Shown: positions 51,014-63,756 of the stretch, one piece after another
Layout of the letters: each line of letters begins with the position of its first letter
Position numbering within the stretch: the stretch's first letter is position 1
From: Antedon bifida
Lineage: Eukaryota; Echinodermata; Crinoidea; Comatulida; Antedonidae
Reading direction: 5' to 3'
Length of the DNA: 64,000 nucleotides
Assembly: GCA_963402885.1 (NCBI GenBank)
Contig: OY727102.1
Span: 1,240,001 to 1,304,000, forward strand
Translations under genes and position numbers: made by a program
The notes under the pieces: generated by a model
Told to the model about the DNA's origin: nothing
Databases searched by the model: none
The model's input: the letters and a program-made list of their open reading frames with translations, nothing else

Positions 51014-54000
51014 TATGCATTCAAGAAACGTGTTTATGTTATCCGTTTATGAAACACTCTGAACAGTTATCAAACGTTTAGGCCTAAACACATTTAAAAT
51101 ACTAAAATTAAATTTAATCTCTTTTGATCCACATTTGTTCTTTTTCAATGTATATGTTCTGTTTCATTGTTTGAATGTGATCTTGGTTATTTTGTATAAT
51201 AGGAAAATGAACCAACCATTGGTCTATGTGTCCTACAAAAGTGGGAGATTCATTATGTGTAGGCCTAAGTAACTTGGCGGAATAGGAAAAAAATAAGTAT
51301 GTTATAAAACAATGGTATAACACAGCATATGTTACCGTGATTGAATTGAAAGTGTGTACGGTAGATTCACTAACAAGAAAACAATAGCAAGGATTTCTCT
51401 TCCATTCTAATAACGCGGCTTAAAATTTAGCCTCGGGGTTTCAAGTTGTAAAAAACTAAAAAGAAGAAAAACTTAAGCATCTTTTCTTAATTCTAAATCA
51501 AATAGTATGTTGAAAGACGTGACCACTGGAACAAAGTATTTAAAGAGGTTTGAGTTGATTGTACGTCTTAACATCCACAACTACTCTGTTGTTTCAGCTC
51601 ATAGTTTGAACAATAATACTTGAAGTCCTATATAACTTGAAATATTTTACTTATTGTCATTTAAGTTGATTTAAAAAATAATAGTTTGTCGAATAAACAT
51701 TGCTGTAGTTTCTTCTAAAATTATATTACAACTATTTACTGCATGTAAAATAAATAATTTTAAATAAGAAATTATAATAATAATATATAATAAAACATGA
51801 ATCAATAATAAAATTCTATACCATTCATTTCTGGAAAGGTATCGTTGTTTAGAAAATCAAATTATTTCAAACATGAATAAAAAATAGTAAGAGGAATATT
51901 GAAATTGGCAGCGTCATCTTGTTTACCGATAACTATAGAGATAGATTTTATTCTCTATGAGTGAAGAGGTTGATCATCAAAAAACGTTAAAAGAAATTGA
52001 AAAATCAATAAATAATTATAAGGAGACGTTCGAAACATTATTATGTATTTTTGAAAGAAAATGAAGAAAATGTATACGAGAACAAATGGTATTATAAACT
52101 ATTAACAAATATACATATACCACTAATAAACAAACTTATTTTTTTTTAGACTCAAAGAAATAAAGTTCAGTAAACCAAAATACATCAATTTATATTGCTA
52201 TGCATAATGAGTATACATCATATTGATTTTGAAAGCACAAGCAGTTGACTGTGCAGTGGGTTAGCCATAACTTGGCATTTGTATACATAGGCCTATAACC
52301 TTTTATAATAATAACAATAATAACAACTTTATTTAAAAACGGATGCAACACTTGAATCACCATATTGGTGCTTTTCACAAGGCCGTTACTTACTACAAAA
52401 CTATTTACATAAGTTATTTACAGTACATATGATTAAAAACCTATAAAAAAAAAATTAATAAAAAAAATAATAATAATAATATGTTTTAAAAGGAATATTC
52501 TATTACTAAACCATATTATTCTATTAAGCCTATCATTATTGTTGTTAATTATACAAGCAAACTATAATAATTTAAAAAATAACACAAAACCATAGTTTAA
52601 AAGCAAATGTGTACCCGAATTCTGAGTTAAAATGTAACATTACGAGTTTAGTATTTACATTTTAGAAAATTGCAAATTTTGAGTTAAAATTTAGCGCAAT
52701 ATGAATTTCGAGATAATATCTAGAGCAACAACTTAACATCAACAACTGATTGATTGACTTGACACGTACCTATTACAAAATGCAAGTTACACCAGCTCAA
52801 TGTATTTATATATGTTGCTTGTAAAGCCATGCCCTGTTTTAATGTTTGTATTCAGGGGATAAAATTGCAAATTTCGACGTGTAAGTCCAGGTGAAGGTTG
52901 CTTACTATCTTAAGGAACGCGTAATCCGTCATTAAGTAAGCGTTTTCAAACATTGAACTTAAGGAATTGAAAGTACGCCTAAATTACTACACAGCTTTTT
53001 CTCTGATTAAAGTCATGTTTCCAGAGGCAAGGCCAATCATGACATGTTTAACTGACTGTCAGAGTGACTGTTGAAGAGTACATTATTCTACAGTGACAAA
53101 TACTTTGGATTGTAACGACAAAACAGGTATTGTCACCTACTAAATGCCTTCTATCCCAAATTGTGATTTTTTAAATTTTTTCCAGAGATTATAATCAAAA
53201 ACATACTGAATTCATCCAATTGACTTGACACCTGACGTATGATGTTGAGATCCTTTTTTTTGTGCATCCACTCATAATAGTGTGTGCATTTACTGGTAGT
53301 TCTTAGTTCTACGCGTCTACACAGCTGCGCTGCGCAACTGCGCATGCTCATTGTTTTTCAGAACGTGCGTTTCGACTGCCTAGTTTTGTGATGCGTCCTG
53401 TCATTACCTTCATTGTTTTCCACTTTATTCATTGTCATCATGTTTGTGGCCCTGTCCGTTTTACAGCAAGTGATGTACATTATAAAGAATTTATTATGAT
53501 AATGTTAGCTTTCCAAGATATTGTCTGAATCTATTTCATTTACTATCTGCAAATATGATTAATGTTTCGATTTCTAGAGTATTTTAAATGCCTCTTGTAC
53601 ATACCTTGAAGTTGTTATAGGCTACCCTACTCTCTACATGATTAGACTAGGTTACATTTTATCTGGATTTTTACTCACCCATACATTTAAAGAACAAATG
53701 AATTTATCTTAAAATGGAATTCTTATTAACTTTTTTATTTTACCGAACAACGTTAATCAGTTCATTACAAATTTAAACATATAGAAATCATTATATACAC
53801 GGCACTGGTTACGTCACAAGAAAAAGTAAACCGTTGATCAAAACAAAATAATTTATTCATAACAATGAATACACTATTTCTTCATACACTTATACTGCAC
53901 TTTTTTTAATGATTGAGAAGGCTGGATCACGACCGCTCAGCCAACTTTAGCCAAAGGTTATACTACATTCATTAGGCTATTGATTTAAGTAATGTTTTTC

Positions 54001-54480
54001 ATATTATTTTGGAATAATTTGACAGCGATTAGCCTTTTAGAATAGAGGAAAGCCTGGCTCGTTCATGTTGTTTACACGTAATGGATTTTGACCTACCCAT
54101 TTAACGTTTGTTATATTTAAAATGCTAGCGGGTTGCAATACCTGTACATCACTACATAGTACGAGTATTTATTCTTTATATCGTGACATCTATAAAAAAT
54201 ACACATCTGCAGAAATGTGAATAATAACTAAATAATTTTAAGCAGTTAGCCTCATGAATACAGATGTCGTATGTAATTTGGAGTGCGCCTGTTATTTAGT
54301 ATATTGCCTCTTGCAAATGTATTAATCCTACGCTGTTGTCATTTATTGGATGTGAAGTAGCGCGTAACTTAATACGCGCTCACGTACCATAAGTATGCTA
54401 GGTATAGTAAAAACCAAGACTTGAATATTTATGGTTAATTTGTGTATGTGTCATGTTAGTAGCCTCGTTGGCCTTAGTTA

Positions 54481-54582
54481 AGGACGCAACGCGACGACGT
54501 TAAGTGTAACGGTTTGACCAATCACAAGCTACAGTTCCGATAATCCATTAAGCGTCGCGCTTGCGTCTTTGCGTTGCGTCCT
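54481..54582. mobile_element. MITE family B, copy 2
   Basis: Inverted ends AGGACGCAACGCGACGACG and, on the other side, GCGTCTTTGCGTTGCGTCCT enclose a 102-bp element with GACCAATCACAAGC inside, as in copy 1. The flanks TTA and AGCTTA do not show a clear target duplication. Confidence 0.75.
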
Positions 54583-55964
54583 AGCTTAAACAACACTTAT
54601 GCCACTAAAGGTTTATGTCTTGCCGGTTTCAGTTTATTTCTTCCCTTATTTAATTCGTACAATGTACCGGTTGTACACCTTTTCATTGACGACGAAAACA
54701 GACACTGATATATCTAACAAGGTCCCTCTGATTTAAATCTTTTCTGTTTGTTCTTAAATTTTAGTTTGTTTTGAAATATTCCTGAAATATTTAAAGGTTA
54801 TGAAAACTAAATATAAACCAGTAAATAATAATGTTTGAAGAAAAAAAAAACCCCAAACAAAATACAGTACATATTAATAATATTGGACATAGGCACATTG
54901 GAGTGGAATAGGATCCGTGGAATTGTATGACGTTACTGAGCAATGGCTAATACGGTGTCTATAATTGTCGAAACACTCCTACATGATTTTTAATGTCACT
55001 TTCTTTGTCAATATCCACGGTATGTCACTTGAAATAGATACAACTTACCAAATGACTTACAAGTCGTAAATTTGCTGCATCATTTACTAGGCTTAAAGCT
55101 AACAAGCCCCAGGAGAATTTGACTCCCGAAAACAATAAGTAATAAAACAACGCATTAGTATCCGAAACATTGATCATATCAGTCAATTAATTCTCATTTT
55201 TTATAGAACTGGACAGATGTGGGGGGAAATGTCTTACGTTGTAATGCTATGAGAATGGTTACAGCCAGGCTGAATGCTCGGCACACGATAGCCAGACAAG
55301 ATATCATGAGAACACCTTTATGCGCGCTGATAGGACGTATTTGTGAGTCCTGAGAGGGCGATTTATCATCAGTCTCGTATGTAGGATTGTAATACATGGT
55401 TATATTCATTATATTTATACGGAATTAGCGACCAAATCCCCAATGGCGAATGTATTGTAACAAGATCCAGTGATATATCGTGTAATGCAGCGTATAAATA
55501 CCGTTAAAGCCAATATGATTCCGACTTCCGACTTATTTTAATGCTGCGGGATAATTCTACATAAATACACACGTGGGTAAAATTCATTTATGAATATGAA
55601 AAATAATAAGATTAATGGGCACGAATAGGACATTCTGTTATACAGTAATTTAACATTATATTGATTATTTCTATGTAAGTATTACATTGACATTTAATGT
55701 TTACATTTGCAGCATAATTTTAATTATTACCTTTCATACGATATCTTCTCAGCAATGTCTTACTCATATATTATGAAATTATTGAGAGGTATACTAGTAA
55801 AGACATCTTGCAATAAAATATTAGACAGATAATCATTCGTGTTCTCACGAATTATCACGTGACTCATTAGGTATGCGTGTAAAAATAATAGTTTGCAAAT
55901 ATTTTTGTAAAATGTATGAAATGAAATTTAGATGAGGTATCATTATCAAAGCAACAGAAGAATA

Positions 55965-56945
55965 ATTCTAATCAACATCATTATCATTATCATCATCATT
56001 GTTATCAAGATTGTTATCAATGTCATCATCGTTATCAACATATCTTCTTCTTATCATCATTTGTTATAATTTTTTGTTACCAACATCGTTCTCATCATCT
56101 TTATTATCATAATTGTTCTCATCTCCTTTGTCATCATTATCATATAATATTATTATCATTATCATACTTACCATAAAAAACAGTGTTGCTATTATCAATA
56201 TCGTTATTTTCAACGTTATTGTTTCAACATTTGTATCATCATTGTTGTCAACATCGTTCTCATCAACATTATTATCAACATCATCATCAATATTGGTATC
56301 AACATCGTTCTCATCAACATTATTATCAACATCATCATCAATATTGGTATCAACATCGTTCTCATCAACATTATTATCAACATCATCATCAATATTGGTA
56401 TCAACATCGTTTTCATCAACATTATTATTATTAGCAACATCATCATCAATATTGGTATCAACATCGTTCTCATCAATATTATTATAATTATCAACATCAT
56501 CATCAATATTGGTATCAACATCGTTCTCATCAACATTATTATTATTATCAACATCATCATCAATATTGGTATCAACATCGTTCTCATCAACATTATTATT
56601 ATTATCAACATCATCATCAATATTGGTATCAACATCGTTCTTATCAACATTATTATTATTATTATCAACATCATCATCAATATTGGTATCAACATCGTTC
56701 TCATCAATATTATTATCAACATCATCACCAATATTGGTATCAACATCGTTCTCATCAATATTATTATCAACATCATCACCAATATTGGTATCAACATCGT
56801 TCTCATCAATATTATTATCAACATCATCACCAATATTGGTATCAACATTGTTATCGTCGTCATTATTATTATCAACATCATCATCAATATTGGTATCAAC
56901 ATTGTTATCGTCGTCATTATTATTATCAACATCATCATCAATCAC
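55965..56945. repeat. VNTR, 51-60-bp units with inner trinucleotide variation
   Basis: The core unit reads, on plus, ATCATCATCAATATTGGTAT then CAACATCGTTCTCATCAACA then TTATT repeats. Twelve units plus partial ones run to 56945, with looser TCA/ATT-rich sequence on the left side from 55965. Unit length changes only by triplets (17, 19 or 20 codons' worth), so several frames stay open; on the minus strand one frame of 293 codons reads DVDTNIDDDVDNNVDEN-type repeats. Variant units are grouped: three NNVDEN units at the low-coordinate end, NNNN units in the middle, three IGDD units and one NNNDDDNN-type unit at the high end. I do not treat it as a gene: no promoter, splice context or non-repeat domain is seen and another minus frame is open for 241 codons. 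Confidence 0.9.
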
Positions 56946-59900
56946 TCTTTAAACCAGCCAACAACAATAGTAAGTTCGTTACTTATAACGCATTTGTCGT
57001 GCGCATTTTCCGAGAAATCATTCCTGCCATTGTAAACTTCTAACCAATCATCACGAGTTTAGACAATTAGATAATTAATTATACAGATTTAACGGATAAA
57101 GTGTGGGGCTCATTTTATATGTGCACGTGATATTGCCGTCAAAAAGTACAATAAAAGTTGAATGATCTTTATGGTCATTTACTAATAACGCCGTGTCCAA
57201 ATATTTGCCTAGGCTTCTTTCTTACGGGCTGGTCAAAGATCGTGTTTCAGTCCAATTCGATATTATTTTCCTTATTGATTTTCGCAGTTTATCAATGGTT
57301 TTACAGAATCTACATAGCAGTTCTCTCGCTCAAGTACACTCCGTACACAAGCCTTGACAATAGCCGTATTGTGTACGTGACTTGGTGGTGTTAGTGCTAC
57401 TTATACGTGGATGTTTAGATACATTACCGCCGTTGTCAATCGACTCGTTCTATCAATATTTTTAGTTTATTAAATAAGCTAGATGCCCGCATGATTTATA
57501 GACTTTACGCTTAACATTGTTTGGAAAGGGTAATTATGGTTATAAGTGTATGAAATTTGCAACTTTTACTGCTAACATCTTTTACACTATTGTCTTTTTT
57601 CTCGTTCAGAAAAACGTTAATAAAAACAAAACTAAAACACGATAGCCTACCATTGTGCTCTAGTGTATAACATACTATATTATAACATGCAATTTAAAGA
57701 ATCGTTAGATATTCATAGACTGTCAACAATTAAGTAATAACCCATGAGTTTGCCTCTTTGGCATTATTTCGATAACAAACTTCATCGCTTAAGCTCTGCC
57801 TACACTATCAAACTTCATGTGACAAATAAATGCGATATGCCCATATATGGACATGATGATGTTATACCACTACCACATTTGGGCATATCACACTTATTGT
57901 TGTCGTCATACAACAATCAATATCTCTATTGTCCTACATCAGTATACATATTTTTTTTGTAAAATCATTAAATATTATTATCATTAACCTTCGCGTTGTT
58001 TTCATCATCTTTTACTATCATTAACGTAAACATTCCAATAGATAATAATTTAATTATTAACAATATTTTCATTAGTGATAATGACTATTTTTATTTCATT
58101 TCGCTGAACTGATATATAAAAGACAAATTGTCAAAACTGTTTTACTCAAATATCAGAATCACTAATACACTTCTTCGACTCATATTTCTCGACACTCTCA
58201 CTATTTACAGATGTTAATATTATCAGCTTATGACTGTGCATGACCATACAGCAGACGACAGATGGGTCCCCGTAATACCTGTCATCTTGCGTTCCCGCTT
58301 TATAAACTCCAAATTACATTCGGCAGATGATTCGCTCTATGTAGGTTGTGAGCATACAACTCCATGCGTAATGCGTTTTCTTCAATTATATACGGAGTAC
58401 ACTACTCTCAAGCCAGTACGCAAATGAATTATTATTTTGCTGTTGCCGTTGGCTACGAAATACAATATTCACTTTCTTACATAATAAGAAAACATTAGTG
58501 TGCCGTCCTGAAGATAGTAAATGGCACATTGGACCTGATCCCATCAAAGAGTAACGCGATACCTAACGCAATACTGAAAAACTGCCGAACTCACTTTCTT
58601 TTAAACGTTCAACGCTAGAAAGTCAATAAAAGAGTTCGATTGAGTTTAGGAGTCTAGATTTAGTAAATTTAAGATATAGTATGGTAATTTAGAGCTTCTT
58701 GGTTGCCGAGTGATAATTTCAAAAGTTATGACAAAGAAACTGATTGAATTTATTTAGGAATTAATACTGCAGTATTTGCTAAATTATGACTGTTATTATT
58801 CAAAATACTCTAGGACTATAATTATTAGTTTGATGATAATAATACTTATGATTTTATAGATTAGTAAATAACGATACTGATGTGACAATAAATTATAAAT
58901 TAACTTGACTAAAGAAGAGGAGAATAAGGAAGAAGAGCGAAAGTGATGGAGACAGAAAATGAAGGTGGAACACGAGGGTGCCAAATTGAAAAAGGATAAT
59001 CGGAGTCACTGCTTATATTTACATCTGCAGTGTTAACTAATACATTTATTATTTCATCACACTCTGGTATTAAATAAGACCAACCAATTAATATGCTTTA
59101 TGAGAATACAGTCGAACACATCTATAGGCCTATAATATTTAAAACAAATACAATCGATACAAATATGGGAATCATTTAAACATACTAATATATTATTACT
59201 ACAGTAGATGCATGATAGAAGGATTTTTAAAAAAAGCATTTTTTTAATCGAGGATAAATTTCCATAGTATACTTATAAGGGTGCAGTAGCTACGTGTTAA
59301 GGAATCAGATATCCCATTTAAAGCACTAACTTGTTTGCCTAGTGTGCCTCTTTGCATACTAAACACCATTAAAATTCTTTACTTTCGTCAGGTTCGTCTA
59401 TTTTAATCAGTGTCTTTTTCAACAACGTTACTTTAAATTGTTGTAAGTAACTTACTTATCTGTATACTAAACACATATATTTTTTTGTTTAAAATCGATG
59501 TGTATGAATTATTGCATGAATCACATGTTTTGTTTCGTCTTACCATCTTCAAATATGAATGGTCCTTTAAGATCCCAGTTGATGAAATCTTATCAATTGA
59601 TTTATAACATATCCATTAATCTGTTTTTATTTGAAATAATTAAACTTTTGCTTAAAGAGTCAAACCAAATGTCAATTGATTGATTGGTTTGAATTGATTT
59701 GAAAAACTGATTCATTATAATTATAATATTTTAAATTTTAAATCATCGCCTATTTAGGAAATTACTTGAGGAATAAAGATTGATAACGGGTGAATCACCT
59801 TAGTTTGAACTAATATAACTACATATCCATTATATTGCATGTGAACGGTGACAAGAAAGACAAACTTATAGAGAAACATCCAAAGAGGACATCATAAGAT

Positions 59901-60060
59901 ATATCGGAAACTTAATACAAAACAATAAAATTAAAAATATAAACATATATTATCCAATCTGCAGACAGTATAACAAACGGAAACACACAATTTCAGTTTA
60001 TAAATTGATCTCAAACAAACAAGAATAGAATGGAAACAGAAAATAAATATTGGAAAAAAC
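56946..60060. other. AT-rich intergenic stretch, no gene recognised
   Basis: Contains a truncated MITE A copy (57791-57900). Open frames here are short and unsupported. A GC-richer bit at 58230-58430 has an open plus frame (MTVHDHTADDRWVPVIPV) with no splice context and no recognised similarity. Confidence 0.55.
57791..57900. mobile_element. MITE family A, copy 6, right end missing
   Basis: Starts AAGCTCTGCCTACACTATCA and carries GCGATATGCCCATATATGG, GATGATGTTATACCACTACC and GGGCATATCACAC, then leaves the family sequence without a right inverted repeat. It is truncated at about 110 bp. Confidence 0.75.
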
Positions 60061-60069
60061 AAAGATAGA

Positions 60070-60555
60070 ATGAAAAGATAGAATTAAAAAGGAAGAATAG
60101 GAAGAGAAAAGAATAAGTTGAAAAGAAACGAAAGAATGACTAAAGCAAAGAAAGAATGGGAAGAGAAATGAAAGAATGGAAATGGCAAAGAAAGCACGAA
60201 AAAGAGCAAAGAAAGAATGGGAAGAGAAAAGAAAATATAGAATAGAAAATGCAAAGAAAGAATGAAAAAGGCAAAGAAAGAATGGGAAGAGAAAAGAAAA
60301 TATAGAATAGAAAATGCAAAGAAAGAATGAAAAAGGCAAAGAAAGAATGGGAAGAGAAAGGAATGAATGGAAAAGAAATAAAGAATAGAAAAGGAAAATA
60401 AAAGAAAGAAGCGAAAATGCAAAGAAAGAATGAAAATAGCAAAGAAAGAATGGGAAGAGAAAGGAATGAATGGAAAAGAAAATAAAGAATGGGAAGAGAA
60501 AGGAATGAGTGGAAAAGGAAAAAAGAATAGAAAAGGCAAAAAAAGAATGGAAAAT
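60070..60555 (+). repeat. Purine-rich minisatellite
   Basis: The plus strand is almost pure A/G for nearly 500 bp, made of blocks such as GCAAAGAAAGAATGGGAAGA and GAAAAGAAAATATAGAATAG. A unit of about 66 bp is repeated almost exactly across roughly 60205-60340. Frames on the minus strand are open for up to 201 codons (Phe/Ser/Leu-rich) only because pyrimidine runs lack stops. The strand asymmetry could favour triplex formation; that is inference. Confidence 0.9.
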
Positions 60556-63088
60556 AACGGAAGTAGGCCTATGAAATACAAACATAATAAGTTCAACAAG
60601 ACGGTTTTTGCAAAATTGTAAATATCTAAAATATTGTACTGTATATTAGAGTGAAGATTTGTTGAAGAATTTGTAATATCAAATAACATTCTTTATTGAT
60701 TAATATATGACTGTCAACGGTTCTTTTTTGTTTGTTCAAATAATCAATTCTTTGTGAATTAGTGTAATTCAGTTAACTACGTTAACACACTGATGTTTAC
60801 CAATTCACCAATTATAAAAGTCATCGTATACAGTGCCAATGTTTACATAATTCCATATTAAACTGATTAAAGTTCTCATTCACTTTGAAGCAGCTACCAA
60901 ATTGAAAACTCACTTTATTCATTCAGTATGATAGCAGCCCAATTGATTTGCTTTAGACGGTTAATAGATTTATTTCGTATACCTGATCTTACCTCGTAAC
61001 GCGTTTTATATTTAATTTACGAACGCGAGTTAAAGAGGAACCATTTAATACGCTAAACAAAGTCAATAACCTACGATTGGTAATCAATAGTACAATACAA
61101 TAGTTAGATATTTGGTATTTGAAGTTTGTTTTGTAAATTCATTTTTTTAATTGCATACTTTAGATTTAACTCTTATTCCTAACGACGTCACCTGACTCAA
61201 CGAATGATTTATAAATGTTATCAAGGTACAATTTCATATATAAAAACAAATCAGAAACAATTATGTTAAAAATGAATCTAATTGACGACAGAAAATTAAA
61301 TTATTTAATAGCATTCCAATCAGATCTCCTTACCTTGCCTTTATAATATTAATATTTGAATATCATGGAAAAGAAAAAAATGAGGAAACAAATAGTATCT
61401 GTATTCCATGGTACCATTGTTGATAGAACCAGCAATAATTGTTTTGCAGAGTGTTACGCTCGACTTTCATTTCTTGGTGGGCGATATTGTTGTTTCCATA
61501 TTAATGAGAATTGCCGATTCTTTTACAAATTCGTATACTTGAAGATATGAAACAATAATATTTGTACATCACTAAAAAAGTGTTTTAAACATATGAATAT
61601 AGTGGGGGATTTGAACTAAAGTCCTCCGGTAAAAAAACAAATGATGATTCAAAACACATTCATTAATTTTTTAATTTTATATAATTATATTATATTATCA
61701 TAGATAAAATTAAAGAAGAAGATCGGAGTAAAACCTTCTTTGTTTGCTTCGAAATTTTTGTAAACTGGAACTGGAAAATTTGAGGTTTCTGCTTCGGTGC
61801 AAGCAAACGAACCAGTACAGGAAATTTCGTTACTACTTCGTTATAACGTTCATTTTTTTCATCGTCTTGTTACAATCTTACTTCCAACAATCATATTTAA
61901 TCTTGTCAGAAGTTGTTAGCATTTGAAACGAGAATTCCTTCCTGGCCATGCAAATCAATAACGCGCCCATAGGTGAAGAGCTAACGGGCGCGAGATGCCC
62001 TCGAGTCGATCGTTCTAGGCTCTTACATAACCACCGTAATCACTGGTAAGTCCCCGGGCTTAGCACGTACAGGCGCTCGTAGTATTGCCAGTTATCTGTA
62101 GCTTGGAAATAAATGAATACGTCTACTGTGATAAAACATTGCTTGTGTTGCAAGGCATGTTCGCACTTTTAATGTTTACAAGTTCAAACCTTCCAATGAG
62201 TCGACAATATTTGGGAAGGATACATCCGGGATTTCAGTGGACCATCTCGTACCCCTAGGCTATCTTGAGTGGGTCATGACCATAATAATAGTGGCATATA
62301 GATAGAGCAAGTTTCTGTCATAATTGTTTATTGGATTTTTTTGATAGATTTAAAGAAGTAGTTAAATGCAATTGAATATTGACACTACTTTATCTTAATA
62401 CATTTATAATTCCTTACTTAATGACCCATTGCATAAATTATGTTTACAGGTATATATTTGTATTACACAATTATTGTATTATAAATGATAATATTCAGTT
62501 GAAAAAATATGCATTTTAACTTCTTTGAAGTTTTGGTCTTATTTTGATCGTAAAAAAATCTGTTTTTCAACAACTGTATAGTAAATACAGAACTGCCTAT
62601 TATCAGCATGCCTCAAAACAAACTGTCATACCTTGATATATTAATTTTTCAATGAAAAGCAAACACGTTTATTATTTAATATTCGACGTATTTCGATGTT
62701 CATGTGGCAGCAGGCATGTCATTCCTCCTCCTCGATGTAACAGATAATACATTTTTCTTTTTTAAAAATAGAAATGCGCTGAATGCGAAAATATTTGTTA
62801 GCACAAACAATATACTGTGTAGTTTAATGATGATTATATTGTGAAACCATCCCTCATACAGCACAATGTAAATAATAAAAATAACCTTTCTGTGAAAATA
62901 ATTTGTTTTTAAAGTTTCGAATTGCTGATATTCCTTTGGCTCAGTGCGTCCTCCTCACACAATTACATTTATTAATTTATGTTCTGTATATTGTATTGTG
63001 TGAAACAATAGACTGAACTAAAATGTTAAACACCAATACAACAAGGCCATATACATGGCTGCGGACGCGTACTCAAGTTAGTGTTTAC
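60556..63088. other. AT-rich stretch, one candidate orphan exon
   Basis: Apart from the GC-richer island at 61940-62100 nothing gene-like is seen. A short GC-rich patch at 62200-62280 has no recognised content. Confidence 0.5.
61948..62045 (+). other. Candidate orphan coding exon with a strong donor
   Basis: In a GC-rich island an ATG with G at -3 opens 32 codons plus two bases (MQINNAPIGEELTGARCP, then RVDRSRLLHNHRNH) up to the donor CACTG|GTAAGTC. The ATG is part of ATGCAAAT, a perfect octamer (POU) site, so the island could instead be regulatory. It also contains a stem, CGCGCCC / GGGCGCG. I recognise no homologue. An open frame of this size in GC-rich DNA can arise by chance. Confidence 0.2.
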
Positions 63089-63132
63089 CGACCAACCGAC
63101 CAACCGACCGACCGACCAACCGACCGACCGAC
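63089..63132 (+). repeat. (CCGA/CCAA)n microsatellite
   Basis: A tetranucleotide array of CCGA with interspersed CCAA units covers about 44 bp. It is GC-rich in an AT-rich context. Ordinary slippage product. Confidence 0.95.
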
Positions 63133-63448
63133 ATATTGAGCTGTAGAGTCGCGACTAAAAACTGTTGGAAAGACCTTTCTAAAATGTTATAATAATAAGA
63201 CCTTGCAACCGAATGGTAACCGCACTGTACGCGGTAGAACACGCATAACATCTTATTTATAGTTGTTAGTTCACTTTACCGGTGCATTTAAATCTTGACA
63301 TCGTGTTGATTCAGTATCTACATGTGATTATGCACTTAAGACGTATTTAAGTTCATTATTGTTCATGTTCTTATGTTGTGATTGTTGATCATTAAGTGTG
63401 TTCTCTGTATTGCAAGAACGTAATCTTAACAAGGTTGCTTTGCTTGTG

Positions 63449-63756
63449 TTAAACAATACAGTGTGTTGTTATTGCTATTCTCAATCGCAATGTTCGTAAT
63501 GTTACAACCTCATACTAACTAGGCCTAATAATAATTTGTTAAAATATCATAACTATGATATTCATATTTTAAAAATATACAACACTTGTCTGCTTTACTT
63601 CTGATAAACAAATACAGTATTTTGTTGCTATACTCAATCGCAATGTTCGTTATTCACAATCTCATATTAACTAGGCCTAATAATAATTTGTTAAAATATC
63701 ATAACTATGATATTCATATTTTTGAAAAATTCAACATTTGTCTGTACGTTTGATAA
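63449..63756 (+). repeat. Tandem duplication, about 155-bp period
   Basis: Two diverged head-to-tail copies (about 63449-63604 and 63605-63756) share TACAGT, ACTCAATCGCAATGTTCGT-like, CTAGGCCTAATAATAATTTG and TTAAAATATCATAACTATGA blocks. Small indels near each centre distinguish them. Non-coding. Confidence 0.9.

Larger units (their letters stand above)
46061..56000. other. AT-rich intergenic stretch, no gene recognised
   Basis: No credible exon was found. It holds a 49-bp exact duplication (47895-48066), an A-rich trinucleotide tract at 52440-52485, one MITE A copy, one MITE B copy, and a cluster of TAGGCCTA octamers (nine between 49.8 and 52.3 kb by eye). Two inverted CCAAT-like TGATTGGTTGT motifs lie about 50 bp apart at 50359-50418, without other promoter signs. 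Confidence 0.6.

Noticed and set aside
56064-56945. 293-codon Asp/Asn repeat frame as a protein gene
   Set aside because: Triplet-periodic VNTR keeps several frames open (241 codons in another minus frame); there is no non-repeat domain or gene signal.
59998-60689. Phe/Ser/Leu-rich frames of 195 and 201 codons
   Set aside because: These are pyrimidine-strand readings of the purine minisatellite, open only for lack of stop triplets.
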